Assembly: GCA_002724245.1 (NCBI GenBank)
Contig: PBOG01000100.1
Span: forward strand, 1 to 64,000
Direction of reading: 5' to 3'
Length of the DNA stretch: 64,000 nt
Source of the DNA: Planctomycetaceae bacterium
GTDB lineage: Bacteria; Planctomycetota; Planctomycetia; Pirellulales; Pirellulaceae
The notes beneath the pieces are model-generated. The model was not told the DNA's origin. It saw nothing but the letters and a program-made list of their open reading frames with translations, and did no database searches. Below are positions 35,800 to 43,868 of the stretch, piece after piece. Numbering within the stretch: position 1 is the first letter of the stretch; every line of letters begins with the position of its first letter. The position numbers and the translations under genes were made by a program.

Positions 35800-38262
35800 A
35801 TGTACACGCGATCCCTTTGTTTTCTGCTTGGCCTCAGTCTCGTCGCTGCCACCTCAGATAGCGGAGCGAGCGATCAACCGGTATTCGCTTTCGTCAAGAA
35901 ACACTGCGCCGCTTGCCACAACGCCAAAAAAAGCTCCGGGGATCTCGATCTGCTGTCGCTGCAGCGCACGGGGCGGTCTACCTTTGACCAGAGCCGTGAA
36001 GCCTGGGAGCGCGTCGTGGGCAAGTTGCAGACAGGCGAAATGCCGCCACCGAAAGCGACCCAGCCTCCCCTGGCTGAGGTCCGACGTGTAACCGATTGGC
36101 TGTCCGCAGAATTCGCCCGCCAGGACCGGATGATTGAGCCCCAAGCCGGCCGCGTCACAGCGCGACGATTGAACCGAACCGAATACAGCCACACGATTCG
36201 AGATCTGCTGGGAGTGAACATTCGGCCGGCCGCCGATTTCCCGCCCGATCAAACCGCATTTGGCTTCGACAACAACAGCGACGCTTTACGGCTCTCCCCC
36301 GTCCTGCTGGAAAAATACCTCAACGCCGCGGAACGGGCCGTGCGCACCGCCCTGTTTGGGCCCGCCAGGCTTGCTCCGGCGATTGTTCACTACCCACTGC
36401 CGGTCCGCATCAATCTCAGTCGGGGTCAAGAAACCCTACCCTCGGACTTGTTTGATTACGACCACAGCGGCCTGAGCATGGTCTACTCAGCGCACGTGAC
36501 CCACTATTTCCCGGTCGACGGCGAATACCAGTTCCGCATTGTTCTCAACGGCCACCGCCCCAACCAATCGGAACCCGCACACCCCGCGCTTTTCCTGGAC
36601 GGTGTACTGGCCCAGAAATTCGCGGTCGATGCCACCGACCTGGAAGGCCAATTCGTGGAAACACGGCTCCCGATCGAGGCCGGTGAGCACTTGTTGTCGG
36701 TCGCCTATCTCAAGGTATTTCACGGACTGCCGCCAAAATATGGGGGTCCTGCACCATCCCAGCGTGACCCCGCGGCCCTGCTGAGCAACAATGCTCGGGG
36801 AAAATTGACCGCCAAAGATATCGAAGTCCTGCGAAAACTGGGAACGAAGATCAAGACCGACGGTGTGGAAACGCGCGTCGACAATCGGTTTGAATCAATC
36901 GATATCGGTGGCCCGTTCAAGCAACGCATCCAGCCACAAAAAGAGAGTCTGGACCGGATCTTTGTCTGTGGACATGGGCCGCAAGATCATACCGAGGACT
37001 GCGCGCGGAAGATCATTACCAACTTCGCGCAACGGGCCTACCGCCGCCCGGCGCGCTCAGAAGAAGTCGACAACTTGCTCCGCCTGGTCGCCCTCGTCCA
37101 GAGCGAGGGCGATAGCTGGGAGGAAGGAATCGCCACCGCCCTGCAAGCAATCCTGATCTCACCCCATTTCTTGTTTCGCATCGAACAGGATGCCAGCGCT
37201 GCCGAGGGAAAGACCGCCGCGCCTCTCACAGATCATGAACTGGCGGCGCGACTCTCCTATTTCCTGTGGAGCAGCACCCCGGACGACGAGTTACTGCAAT
37301 TGGCAGAGGATCAGGAGTTGCGCCACCCAGACGTGCTAGCCGATCAAGTGCGCCGGATGCTGAAAAACCGCAAGTCGCGCGCCCTGGTCGAGAACTTTGC
37401 AGGCCAGTGGCTGCAATTCACGAACATCGACGTGGTCAAACCCGATATGCGCACCTTTCCCCAGTTCGAAGAGAGCCTGCGTCGCTCAATGCGACGTGAA
37501 ACCGAGAGATTCCTCGAAGAAATCATCCGCGCGGACCGCAGTGTGCTCGAACTTCTGGACGCAAATTACACGTTCCTCAACGAACGGCTTGCTCGGTTTT
37601 ACGGTATCGAGGGTGTCAAAGGGCCACAGTTTCGGAAAGTCGATGTCGGTAGTACGCGACGTGGGGGTGGCCTGCTTTCCCACGCCAGTATCCTGACGAT
37701 TACCTCGTATGCCACGCGGACGTCACCCGTACTGCGCGGTAAGTGGATCCTGGAAAATCTGCTCAACGCACCGCCGCCGCCGCCGCCCCCCTCCGTGCCT
37801 GCCTTGGAAGAAACCGCCAGCGAACCTGGTGGTACGTTGCGTCAACAGCTCGAGGCACACCGCAGCAACACCGCCTGTGCAGGCTGCCATGCCCGCCTGG
37901 ATCCATTGGGTTTTGCGCTGGAACATTTTGACGCGATCGGCGGCTGGCGCGACATGGATGGCAAGGCGACCGTAGACGCCTCAGGGCACTTGCCTTCAGG
38001 TCAATCTTTTCAGGGACACGCCGAACTCAAGCAAATCCTGCTGACCGAACGCCAGGCCTTCCTGCAATGTCTGGCAGAAAAACTACTGGTCTACGCGTTG
38101 GGACGAGGCCTGCAACGCTATGACCGACCCACCTTGGCGAAGATTACAGATCGGCTCTCGACCCAAGAGCACCGCTTTTCTGAACTGGTACTGGGCATCG
38201 TAAAGAGTATGCCGTTTCAAATGCGAAACACTGTCGCGCACACTCCGGCTGCGGCCAAATAG
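35800..38262 (+). CDS. DUF1587/1595/1592/1588/1585 planctomycete cytochrome c
   Basis: Predicted 820 residues. The ATG at 35800 follows GGAG at 35793-35796; one at 35791 is possible, and both give a signal peptide (MYTRSLCFLLGLSLVAA). The N-terminal heme site CAACH is at 36-40. Domains then follow in family order: DUF1587 (RLNRTEYSHTIRDLLGV, about 110-170), a carbohydrate-binding-like beta region (about 230-290), DUF1595 (FAQRAYRRPARSEEVDNLL), DUF1592 (ELAARLSYFLWSSTPDDELL), DUF1588 (SHASILTITSYATRTSPVLRG) with a second heme site CAGCH at 693-697, and DUF1585 (LAEKLLVYALGRGLQRYDR). A polyproline run APPPPPPPS lies before the second heme. Twelve bases separate it from the DUF1552 gene, its usual operon partner. 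Confidence 0.93.
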   Translation: MYTRSLCFLLGLSLVAATSDSGASDQPVFAFVKKHCAACHNAKKSSGDLDLLSLQRTGRSTFDQSREAWERVVGKLQTGEMPPPKATQPPLAEVRRVTDWLSAEFARQDRMIEPQAGRVTARRLNRTEYSHTIRDLLGVNIRPAADFPPDQTAFGFDNNSDALRLSPVLLEKYLNAAERAVRTALFGPARLAPAIVHYPLPVRINLSRGQETLPSDLFDYDHSGLSMVYSAHVTHYFPVDGEYQFRIVLNGHRPNQSEPAHPALFLDGVLAQKFAVDATDLEGQFVETRLPIEAGEHLLSVAYLKVFHGLPPKYGGPAPSQRDPAALLSNNARGKLTAKDIEVLRKLGTKIKTDGVETRVDNRFESIDIGGPFKQRIQPQKESLDRIFVCGHGPQDHTEDCARKIITNFAQRAYRRPARSEEVDNLLRLVALVQSEGDSWEEGIATALQAILISPHFLFRIEQDASAAEGKTAAPLTDHELAARLSYFLWSSTPDDELLQLAEDQELRHPDVLADQVRRMLKNRKSRALVENFAGQWLQFTNIDVVKPDMRTFPQFEESLRRSMRRETERFLEEIIRADRSVLELLDANYTFLNERLARFYGIEGVKGPQFRKVDVGSTRRGGGLLSHASILTITSYATRTSPVLRGKWILENLLNAPPPPPPPSVPALEETASEPGGTLRQQLEAHRSNTACAGCHARLDPLGFALEHFDAIGGWRDMDGKATVDASGHLPSGQSFQGHAELKQILLTERQAFLQCLAEKLLVYALGRGLQRYDRPTLAKITDRLSTQEHRFSELVLGIVKSMPFQMRNTVAHTPAAAK

Positions 38263-38274
38263 AAAGTACACGTC

Positions 38275-39594
38275 ATGACGATTACGATCCCCTCCCCACC
38301 GCTGTCTCGTCGTACGCTGCTGCGTGGAGCTGGCGCAACGATCGCCTTGCCATTGCTCGATGCGATGCGCCCCGCAGTTGCTGCCAATGGAGACGCATCG
38401 CCAACACACCGGATAGCTGTGGTGTATGTACCCAACGGAATTGTGATGGACGAGTGGCTGCCCGCTACCACGGGTCGCCAGTTCACTTTCCCGCGGATCC
38501 TCAAACCACTGGAGTCGATGCGCGAACACATCACGGTGGTGTCCGGACTGGAAAACACTGCCTCTGGCAAAGCCCAAGGCGGTGCCCACGCGAAAGCATC
38601 CGGTAGTTTTCTTTCCGGCATGCCTCCCAAATTCACGGCGGGTCCCGACGTACGTGCCGGAATTACTTTTGACCAAGTTGCCGCGCACCAATGGGCCGCG
38701 CACACCCGCGTACCCTCCTTGCAGTTGGGATTGGAAGATTCCCGCATGGTGGGTAACTGTGATTCCGGTTCAAGCTGCGCCTACACAAACTGCCTATCCT
38801 GGAAAGATGCCGAAACACCACTCGGCGTCGACGTCAATCCGCGCTCCGTCTTCGAACGCCTGTTCGGCAATGTGGACCCATCGCTCTCTCCAGAGATCCG
38901 GGCGCGACGGGCACGGTATCGTCAGAGCATCCTGGATTTGACGCGGCAAAGCACCCGGCAACTCGTCCGCAAGCTCGGTGCGGCCGATCAGCGCAAGTTG
39001 GACGAATACCTGACGTCACTCCGTGAAGTAGAAAAACGCATCACATCCGCAGAACGGGAACAACGCGTCCCTACGATCGATAAACCCTCAGGCATTCCGT
39101 TTGCGTTTCCCGACTACGCAAGACTGATGCTCGATCTGCAGGTGATCGCGTTTCAATCCGATTTGACCCGCGTCTCGACCATCATGTTCGGCCGCGAGGG
39201 AAGCGTCCGCACGTACCCCGAAATCGGTGTGGCCGATCCCCACCATCCACTGACGCACCACCGAGGCCATCCCGATTTCATCGAGCGGGTCACCAAGATC
39301 AACTGCCTGCATGTCGAACTATTGGCCTATTTTCTGGAACGCCTCAAGGCAAGCCAGGACGCGACGGGATCCCTGCTGGATCAGTCTGTCGTTCTCTATG
39401 GTGGCGCATTGAGCGACGGTAACGCACATTCCAGTAGTAATCTTCCCCTGCTGGTGGCCGGAGGACAGGGCGGCCAGCACATTGCGGCGCCGCAACAACC
39501 GGTGGCCAATCTGTTTGTTGATTTGCTCAACCGCGTGAACATTCCCACCGAGTCGTTTGGTGACAGCACGGCGCGCCTGGCGACCGGCGCATAG
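38275..39594 (+). CDS. DUF1552 family exported protein
   Basis: A 439-residue protein of the DUF1552 family, almost always encoded beside a DUF1587-type cytochrome as here (12-base spacing). The N-terminus carries a Tat-type signal (LSRRTLLRGAGATIALPLLD). Family landmarks include HRIAVVYVPNGIVMDEWLP, HITVVSGLENT, GAHAKASGSFLSGMPP, GITFDQVAAHQWA, SCAYTNCLSWKDAETPL, DEYLTSLREVEKRI, VSTIMFGREGSVRTYPEIGV and a C-terminal LYGGALSDGNAHSSSNLPLLVAGG. Like DUF1501 it is thought to share the alkaline-phosphatase-like superfamily fold. The pair is probably exported folded and acts together at the cell surface; activity unknown. Confidence 0.93.
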   Translation: MTITIPSPPLSRRTLLRGAGATIALPLLDAMRPAVAANGDASPTHRIAVVYVPNGIVMDEWLPATTGRQFTFPRILKPLESMREHITVVSGLENTASGKAQGGAHAKASGSFLSGMPPKFTAGPDVRAGITFDQVAAHQWAAHTRVPSLQLGLEDSRMVGNCDSGSSCAYTNCLSWKDAETPLGVDVNPRSVFERLFGNVDPSLSPEIRARRARYRQSILDLTRQSTRQLVRKLGAADQRKLDEYLTSLREVEKRITSAEREQRVPTIDKPSGIPFAFPDYARLMLDLQVIAFQSDLTRVSTIMFGREGSVRTYPEIGVADPHHPLTHHRGHPDFIERVTKINCLHVELLAYFLERLKASQDATGSLLDQSVVLYGGALSDGNAHSSSNLPLLVAGGQGGQHIAAPQQPVANLFVDLLNRVNIPTESFGDSTARLATGA

Positions 39595-39697
39595 CGCGAG
39601 ATACTCTCGAGCTTCCACCACTGCCCGATCACGTCCAGGTTGCTAACCAACCTGGCGGCGGCTGCAGATAGATCGTCACAAGTCAGGCAACCGCCTT

Positions 39698-42199
39698 TCA
39701 ATGATTGACCAGGAACTCACGGCTGTTCAACAAGGCCCAGAGAAGATCTTCCAGACCTTCACGGAAATCGGGAGCCCGGTTGAGGACTTGCTGGCATTCC
39801 AGGAGTTCATCGGCGGCAGGCAAGCGGCTGTAAGTCGCCAGATAGAGATGGTCAATTGCCTGTTTGGTGCTACCAGGCTGTTTCAGGTCTTTGTTTTCCA
39901 AGAGTTGTGCGATGCGACCCTGTTTATCAACGAGTTTGCGGCTGAGTAGTTCACCGTTGGCGATATGCAATATCTGCGCCAGGTTTGCGTCGGCGGTCCG
40001 TTCGCATTCACAGGCAATGGCGCGTTGTGGACGGCCCAGGGTATCGAGGAAGTAGGACTCGAAGTTCGGATCGGGAAGTTCGATTGCCCGGGTCCCTAAC
40101 GGGACCCCGTTGAATCGCTCGTGGGTGCCGCAGGCAGAATCGATCGCGTCCAGAAGCACTTCTGCGGGCAGGCGTTTGATATTGTAATGGGGGTAGAAGC
40201 GGCGATCGTAAGCGTTGTCGGGAACGGCCGTTGAGCTGAGTTGATAAACGCGCGAGGTCATGATCGTTCGCATCAACCTGCGAACATCGAACTTGACTTC
40301 GATCAGATGCGCGCCGAGCGCATCAAGCAGCTCGGGGTTGGAAGCCGGGTTGGTCGCACGCAAATCATCCACTGGCTCGACCAGCCCGGAACCCATGTAA
40401 TACGACCAGATGCGGTTGACGATGTTGCGGGCGAATAGATTGTTCTCTGGAGAAGTAAGCCAATCTGCCAGCGGGCGGCGCAAATCGCGGATCCCTGCGA
40501 CTTCGATAGGTTTGCCCAGCAGAGGTGTGGGAGCCATCGTCTTTCCCAGCCGGGGATGGGTGATCGATCCGGAACTGTTGAGTTGTACGATCGCATTACC
40601 CCCGAGCACGTCAAACTTGCTGTTATTCTTGGTGCCAACGCGGGTGAAGAAAGCAGCCAGACCGTAGTAATCGGACTGGCTATATGATTCATATGGATGA
40701 TGGTGACAGCGGGCGCATTGGATGCGGACACCGAGAAAGACTTGCGCCGTAGCCTCGGCGAGATCGGTTGGGGTGCGGGCGATACGATAAAAATTGGCCG
40801 GTCCGTTTTGCAGCGTCGATCCCTCAGCAGTAATGATCTCCCGGACAAATTGGTCAACGGGCATGTTTTCCCGCAGCGCTCGGCGGGTCCAGTTGAACAG
40901 GCTCCACATACCGGCGACACCCGTTTGTTTGCGATTGTTCCGTAGCAGATCACCCCACTTCAATGCCCAATAGCCACTCCAAGGTTCGACATACAGATCG
41001 CGATTAACATCGCCTGTAAGCCCCAGGAGTTCGTCGACCAGGTCATCGCGCTTGCGCGGATTGTCGGACTGGAGAAATGCCTGGACTGTTTTCGGCGCAG
41101 GGAGCGTACCGATGGCATCGAGAAACGCGCGACGTATAAATACCGCATCAGAACAAACCACTGTCGGCTGGATCCCCAGCCGTTTCCACCGAGCTTTGAC
41201 GTGTTCGTCGACAAAGGTCCTGGGCTGAAAACCGGCGAGATCAACCTGTTCCTTGAACGGGGACAGTACGTGGGAAATTTTGGCCTGTCCGGCATAGCGT
41301 ACCATCACAGCAATCTGCCCTTTGCCCACGCATGTGAGCCTGCCCGCTTCAGTCACTCTGGCAATCGCATCACTGAGACTGTCGTATTTGGCGGTGCGGG
41401 TCACATCTCTACTGCTGTGGTCACTGTAATGGGCGACAACACGTAGCTGCTGCTGCTGGCCAACGCGGTAGACGCGCTCTACTGGCGAGACGGTCAAATC
41501 GACAACTTCGGGCTCGTCGGGCTGCGGCGCAGGTGCACCGGCATTCAACCAGGCCGTGAGGACCTCGTGATCGTAAGAGTTTTTTGGGAATCGTTTACCA
41601 CCCTGATGAGCAAATTGCAGAAGTGCCTTGCGGAGCAGCAGGCTGTCGGCCGGCCTGACCAGGGAAATCCGTCTGCCCGGATGCTCGCGAACCAGTGATG
41701 CATAGTCTTGCTCTGGGGCAAAACCGAGCAACGAAAGCTTGAATCCCCCCTTCCCAAATTGCGCACCATGGCAGGCACCTTGATTGCAGCCGGTCCGGCT
41801 GAGAATGGGAAGCACATCTCGTTTAAAGCTGACTTGGGCCTGTGGCAAAATGTGGCTGATGGCGATCGGGATCTCTGCAGTCCGGTTCCCCTGGCGAACT
41901 CGAATGATTCCGGTACCGGAGGTGATCGGAACGATGGCCCCGCTCGTGGAGACCGACGCCAGACTGCCAGGTACCACCTCGTAATCCACATCTCGGGTGA
42001 GATCGACGCGCTGCGCTTGGGCGGTCTTGCCAGTCACCTGCAACTGCAACCGGGCTAGGTTTCCAACTAGATTTGCCTGTGGTGGATCAACATGCAGAGA
42101 GACAGCAGGATCGTTCGCACGGACAGCGCTTACCGTGGCCAGCGTCAGCCAGGTAATGCAGAGCAAGTAGCCGATACGAAACGGAGCTGTCCGATCCAT
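39698..42199 (-). CDS. Ig-like/DUF1549/DUF1553 surface cytochrome
   Basis: An 833-residue exported protein (signal MDRTAPFRIGYLLCITWLTL..., ending AVRA). Residues about 33-112 and 228-310 are bacterial Ig-like (BIG2-type) domains (VTGKTAQAQRVDLTRDVDYE, LRVVAHYSDHSSRDVTRTA). Between them lies the cytochrome region FKRDVLPILSRTGCNQGACH, with Cys138-x4-Cys143-His144, the extended heme site common in this branch. DUF1549 follows (HVKARWKRLGIQPTVV, FIRRAFLDAIGTLP), then CARCHHHPYESYSQSDYYGL near 498, and DUF1553 (NLFARNIVNRIWSYYMGSGLVEP, IMTSRVYQLSS). The usual partner is a DUF1501 gene; one lies divergently at 42481. Likely a surface electron-transfer/binding protein with unknown substrate. Confidence 0.9.
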   Translation of the reverse strand: MDRTAPFRIGYLLCITWLTLATVSAVRANDPAVSLHVDPPQANLVGNLARLQLQVTGKTAQAQRVDLTRDVDYEVVPGSLASVSTSGAIVPITSGTGIIRVRQGNRTAEIPIAISHILPQAQVSFKRDVLPILSRTGCNQGACHGAQFGKGGFKLSLLGFAPEQDYASLVREHPGRRISLVRPADSLLLRKALLQFAHQGGKRFPKNSYDHEVLTAWLNAGAPAPQPDEPEVVDLTVSPVERVYRVGQQQQLRVVAHYSDHSSRDVTRTAKYDSLSDAIARVTEAGRLTCVGKGQIAVMVRYAGQAKISHVLSPFKEQVDLAGFQPRTFVDEHVKARWKRLGIQPTVVCSDAVFIRRAFLDAIGTLPAPKTVQAFLQSDNPRKRDDLVDELLGLTGDVNRDLYVEPWSGYWALKWGDLLRNNRKQTGVAGMWSLFNWTRRALRENMPVDQFVREIITAEGSTLQNGPANFYRIARTPTDLAEATAQVFLGVRIQCARCHHHPYESYSQSDYYGLAAFFTRVGTKNNSKFDVLGGNAIVQLNSSGSITHPRLGKTMAPTPLLGKPIEVAGIRDLRRPLADWLTSPENNLFARNIVNRIWSYYMGSGLVEPVDDLRATNPASNPELLDALGAHLIEVKFDVRRLMRTIMTSRVYQLSSTAVPDNAYDRRFYPHYNIKRLPAEVLLDAIDSACGTHERFNGVPLGTRAIELPDPNFESYFLDTLGRPQRAIACECERTADANLAQILHIANGELLSRKLVDKQGRIAQLLENKDLKQPGSTKQAIDHLYLATYSRLPAADELLECQQVLNRAPDFREGLEDLLWALLNSREFLVNH

Positions 42200-42480
42200 A
42201 TAATCTCCCGTTCAGAATCGAAATGCGTCCTGCGATACGCTTCCGCTGGCCACGCAAAAAACGCTCATTAGTGACGACAATCCCCAATGACGTCTGTTAC
42301 GATGGTTGTTCAGCTTACTGGCTCAAACCCTGGTATTCAACGGAACCCGGCTACCGATTCTCTAAAGTTGGGTTTGCTGAAAAGTAAAATCCGGTCAAGC
42401 TTCGTTTTCTCAGAATCAATCAGCGGTCGGAGTGTTGTAGAACCTTTGGTCATTCGAATTGTCCGTGAGAGGTAAACGTC

Positions 42481-43809
42481 GTGCTGAATCTCTTTCCCCA
42501 GCGAATGCCTGACTGTGAATCGACTCGACGGAGCTTTCTGCTGCAAGTCGGTTCGCTGGGAGGACTCGGACTTTCCCTCGACACGTTCCTGCGCGCCGAG
42601 GCGCGCGCTGCGGCGAGCCACCGATCTACGATCAGCAATGCGAACTGCATTCTGATCTGGACACGGGGCGGAACCAGCCATCACGACAGCACCGACCCCA
42701 AGCCCGCCGCCAAAGCCGAAGTACGCGGCGAATTTGATGTGATTGACACCGCTTTGCCGGGAATCCAATTCACAGACAAGATGCCACACTTCGCCAGGCA
42801 TCTGAAAGAGTTTGCGGTCATGCGGAATCTCAACCCGCAAAATGCCGGTCACGGCATTGCCGATGCCATCATGATGTCGGGAAAAAAGCTGAACCCTTCT
42901 CTGACGTACCCCTGTTTCGGGTCCGTGCTGGCCAAAGAAAAAGGCGCACGCAGCAAATTGCCCCCGTTTATCCAGCTTGGAACCCAAGTGGATCGCGAAT
43001 TCGGTGGCGGTACTGCAGGTTACCTGGGGGTGGGTTACAACCCATTCGAAATTCCCGGTGACCCGAACAAGCAGGAGTTCACGGTGCGTGACGTAACGCT
43101 GCCGGGCGGCACAAGCCTGGCGCGACTCGGTCGCCGCCGCCAGGCGCTGGCCGCCATCGACCGACTACAGCGCGATGTCGAAAAGCAACCCAATACACTC
43201 AAGGCGATTGACGGCTACTACGAAAATGCTTTCAGCATGATCACGTCGCCGGCGACGCAACGCGCCTTTGACTTGCAAGCGGAAACGTCGCAAACACGCG
43301 ATCTTTATGGCCGGACGAGCATCGGTCAAAGTTGTTTGCTGGCCCGACGGTTGATCGAATCCGGCGCCCGCTTTGTGACAGTTTCCAGCCCGAGTTGGGA
43401 TACGCACGTCAACAATTTCTCGAGGTTGAAAAGTTTACTCCCGCCGCTGGATCAGGCGTTTCCCGCCCTGATTCTGGATCTCAAGACCCGCGGGCTCCTC
43501 GAGTCAACACTCGTCGTCTGGATGACCGACTTTGGCCGCACACCGCTGATCAATTCAGCCGCAGGGCGTGATCATTGGCCTTCAGCCGGACCGATTTGCT
43601 TTGCCGGTGCGGGTACTCCCACGGGAACAGTGATCGGGAAAACCGATGCCACAGGTGCGCGTCCGGTAGGCCAAGAGTATTATGCCAACGACGTGGCGGC
43701 CACCATCTACAGAAAACTGGGGATTCCGCTCGACACGTTACACGTCACTCCAGACGGGCGGCCGCTGCAAGTCTGCGACGGTCGCGTCATCCCACCATTG
43801 ATGGGCTAG
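42481..43809 (+). CDS. DUF1501 family exported protein (GTG start)
   Basis: A 442-residue DUF1501 protein. GAGAGG at 42467-42472 with eight-base spacing supports the GTG start. A Tat-like signal follows (ESTRRSFLLQVGSLGGLGLSL). Landmarks: NCILIWTRGGTSHHDSTDPKP, FAVMRNLNPQNAGHGIAD, LGVGYNPFEIPGDPNK, SCLLARRLIESGARFVTV, WDTHVNNFSRLK, VWMTDFGRTPLIN and GRDHWPSAGP. The WxTRGGxSHHDS variety typically pairs with the Ig-containing PSD1 cytochromes, one of which is encoded divergently 281 bases away. A PPC-domain gene follows 59 bases downstream on the same strand. Probable surface hydrolase-fold protein; reaction unknown. Confidence 0.9.
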   Translation: MLNLFPQRMPDCESTRRSFLLQVGSLGGLGLSLDTFLRAEARAAASHRSTISNANCILIWTRGGTSHHDSTDPKPAAKAEVRGEFDVIDTALPGIQFTDKMPHFARHLKEFAVMRNLNPQNAGHGIADAIMMSGKKLNPSLTYPCFGSVLAKEKGARSKLPPFIQLGTQVDREFGGGTAGYLGVGYNPFEIPGDPNKQEFTVRDVTLPGGTSLARLGRRRQALAAIDRLQRDVEKQPNTLKAIDGYYENAFSMITSPATQRAFDLQAETSQTRDLYGRTSIGQSCLLARRLIESGARFVTVSSPSWDTHVNNFSRLKSLLPPLDQAFPALILDLKTRGLLESTLVVWMTDFGRTPLINSAAGRDHWPSAGPICFAGAGTPTGTVIGKTDATGARPVGQEYYANDVAATIYRKLGIPLDTLHVTPDGRPLQVCDGRVIPPLMG

Positions 43810-43868
43810 CACGGGCGCGGATGCGGCTCGTGTGAAACCCTCAACCTATTTCAGTTGATCCCTGCACC

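Noticed and set aside
37770-37796. Run of CCG/CCC codons resembling a microsatellite
   Set aside because: It encodes the polyproline spacer common before DUF1588 in this cytochrome family, so it is explained by the protein.
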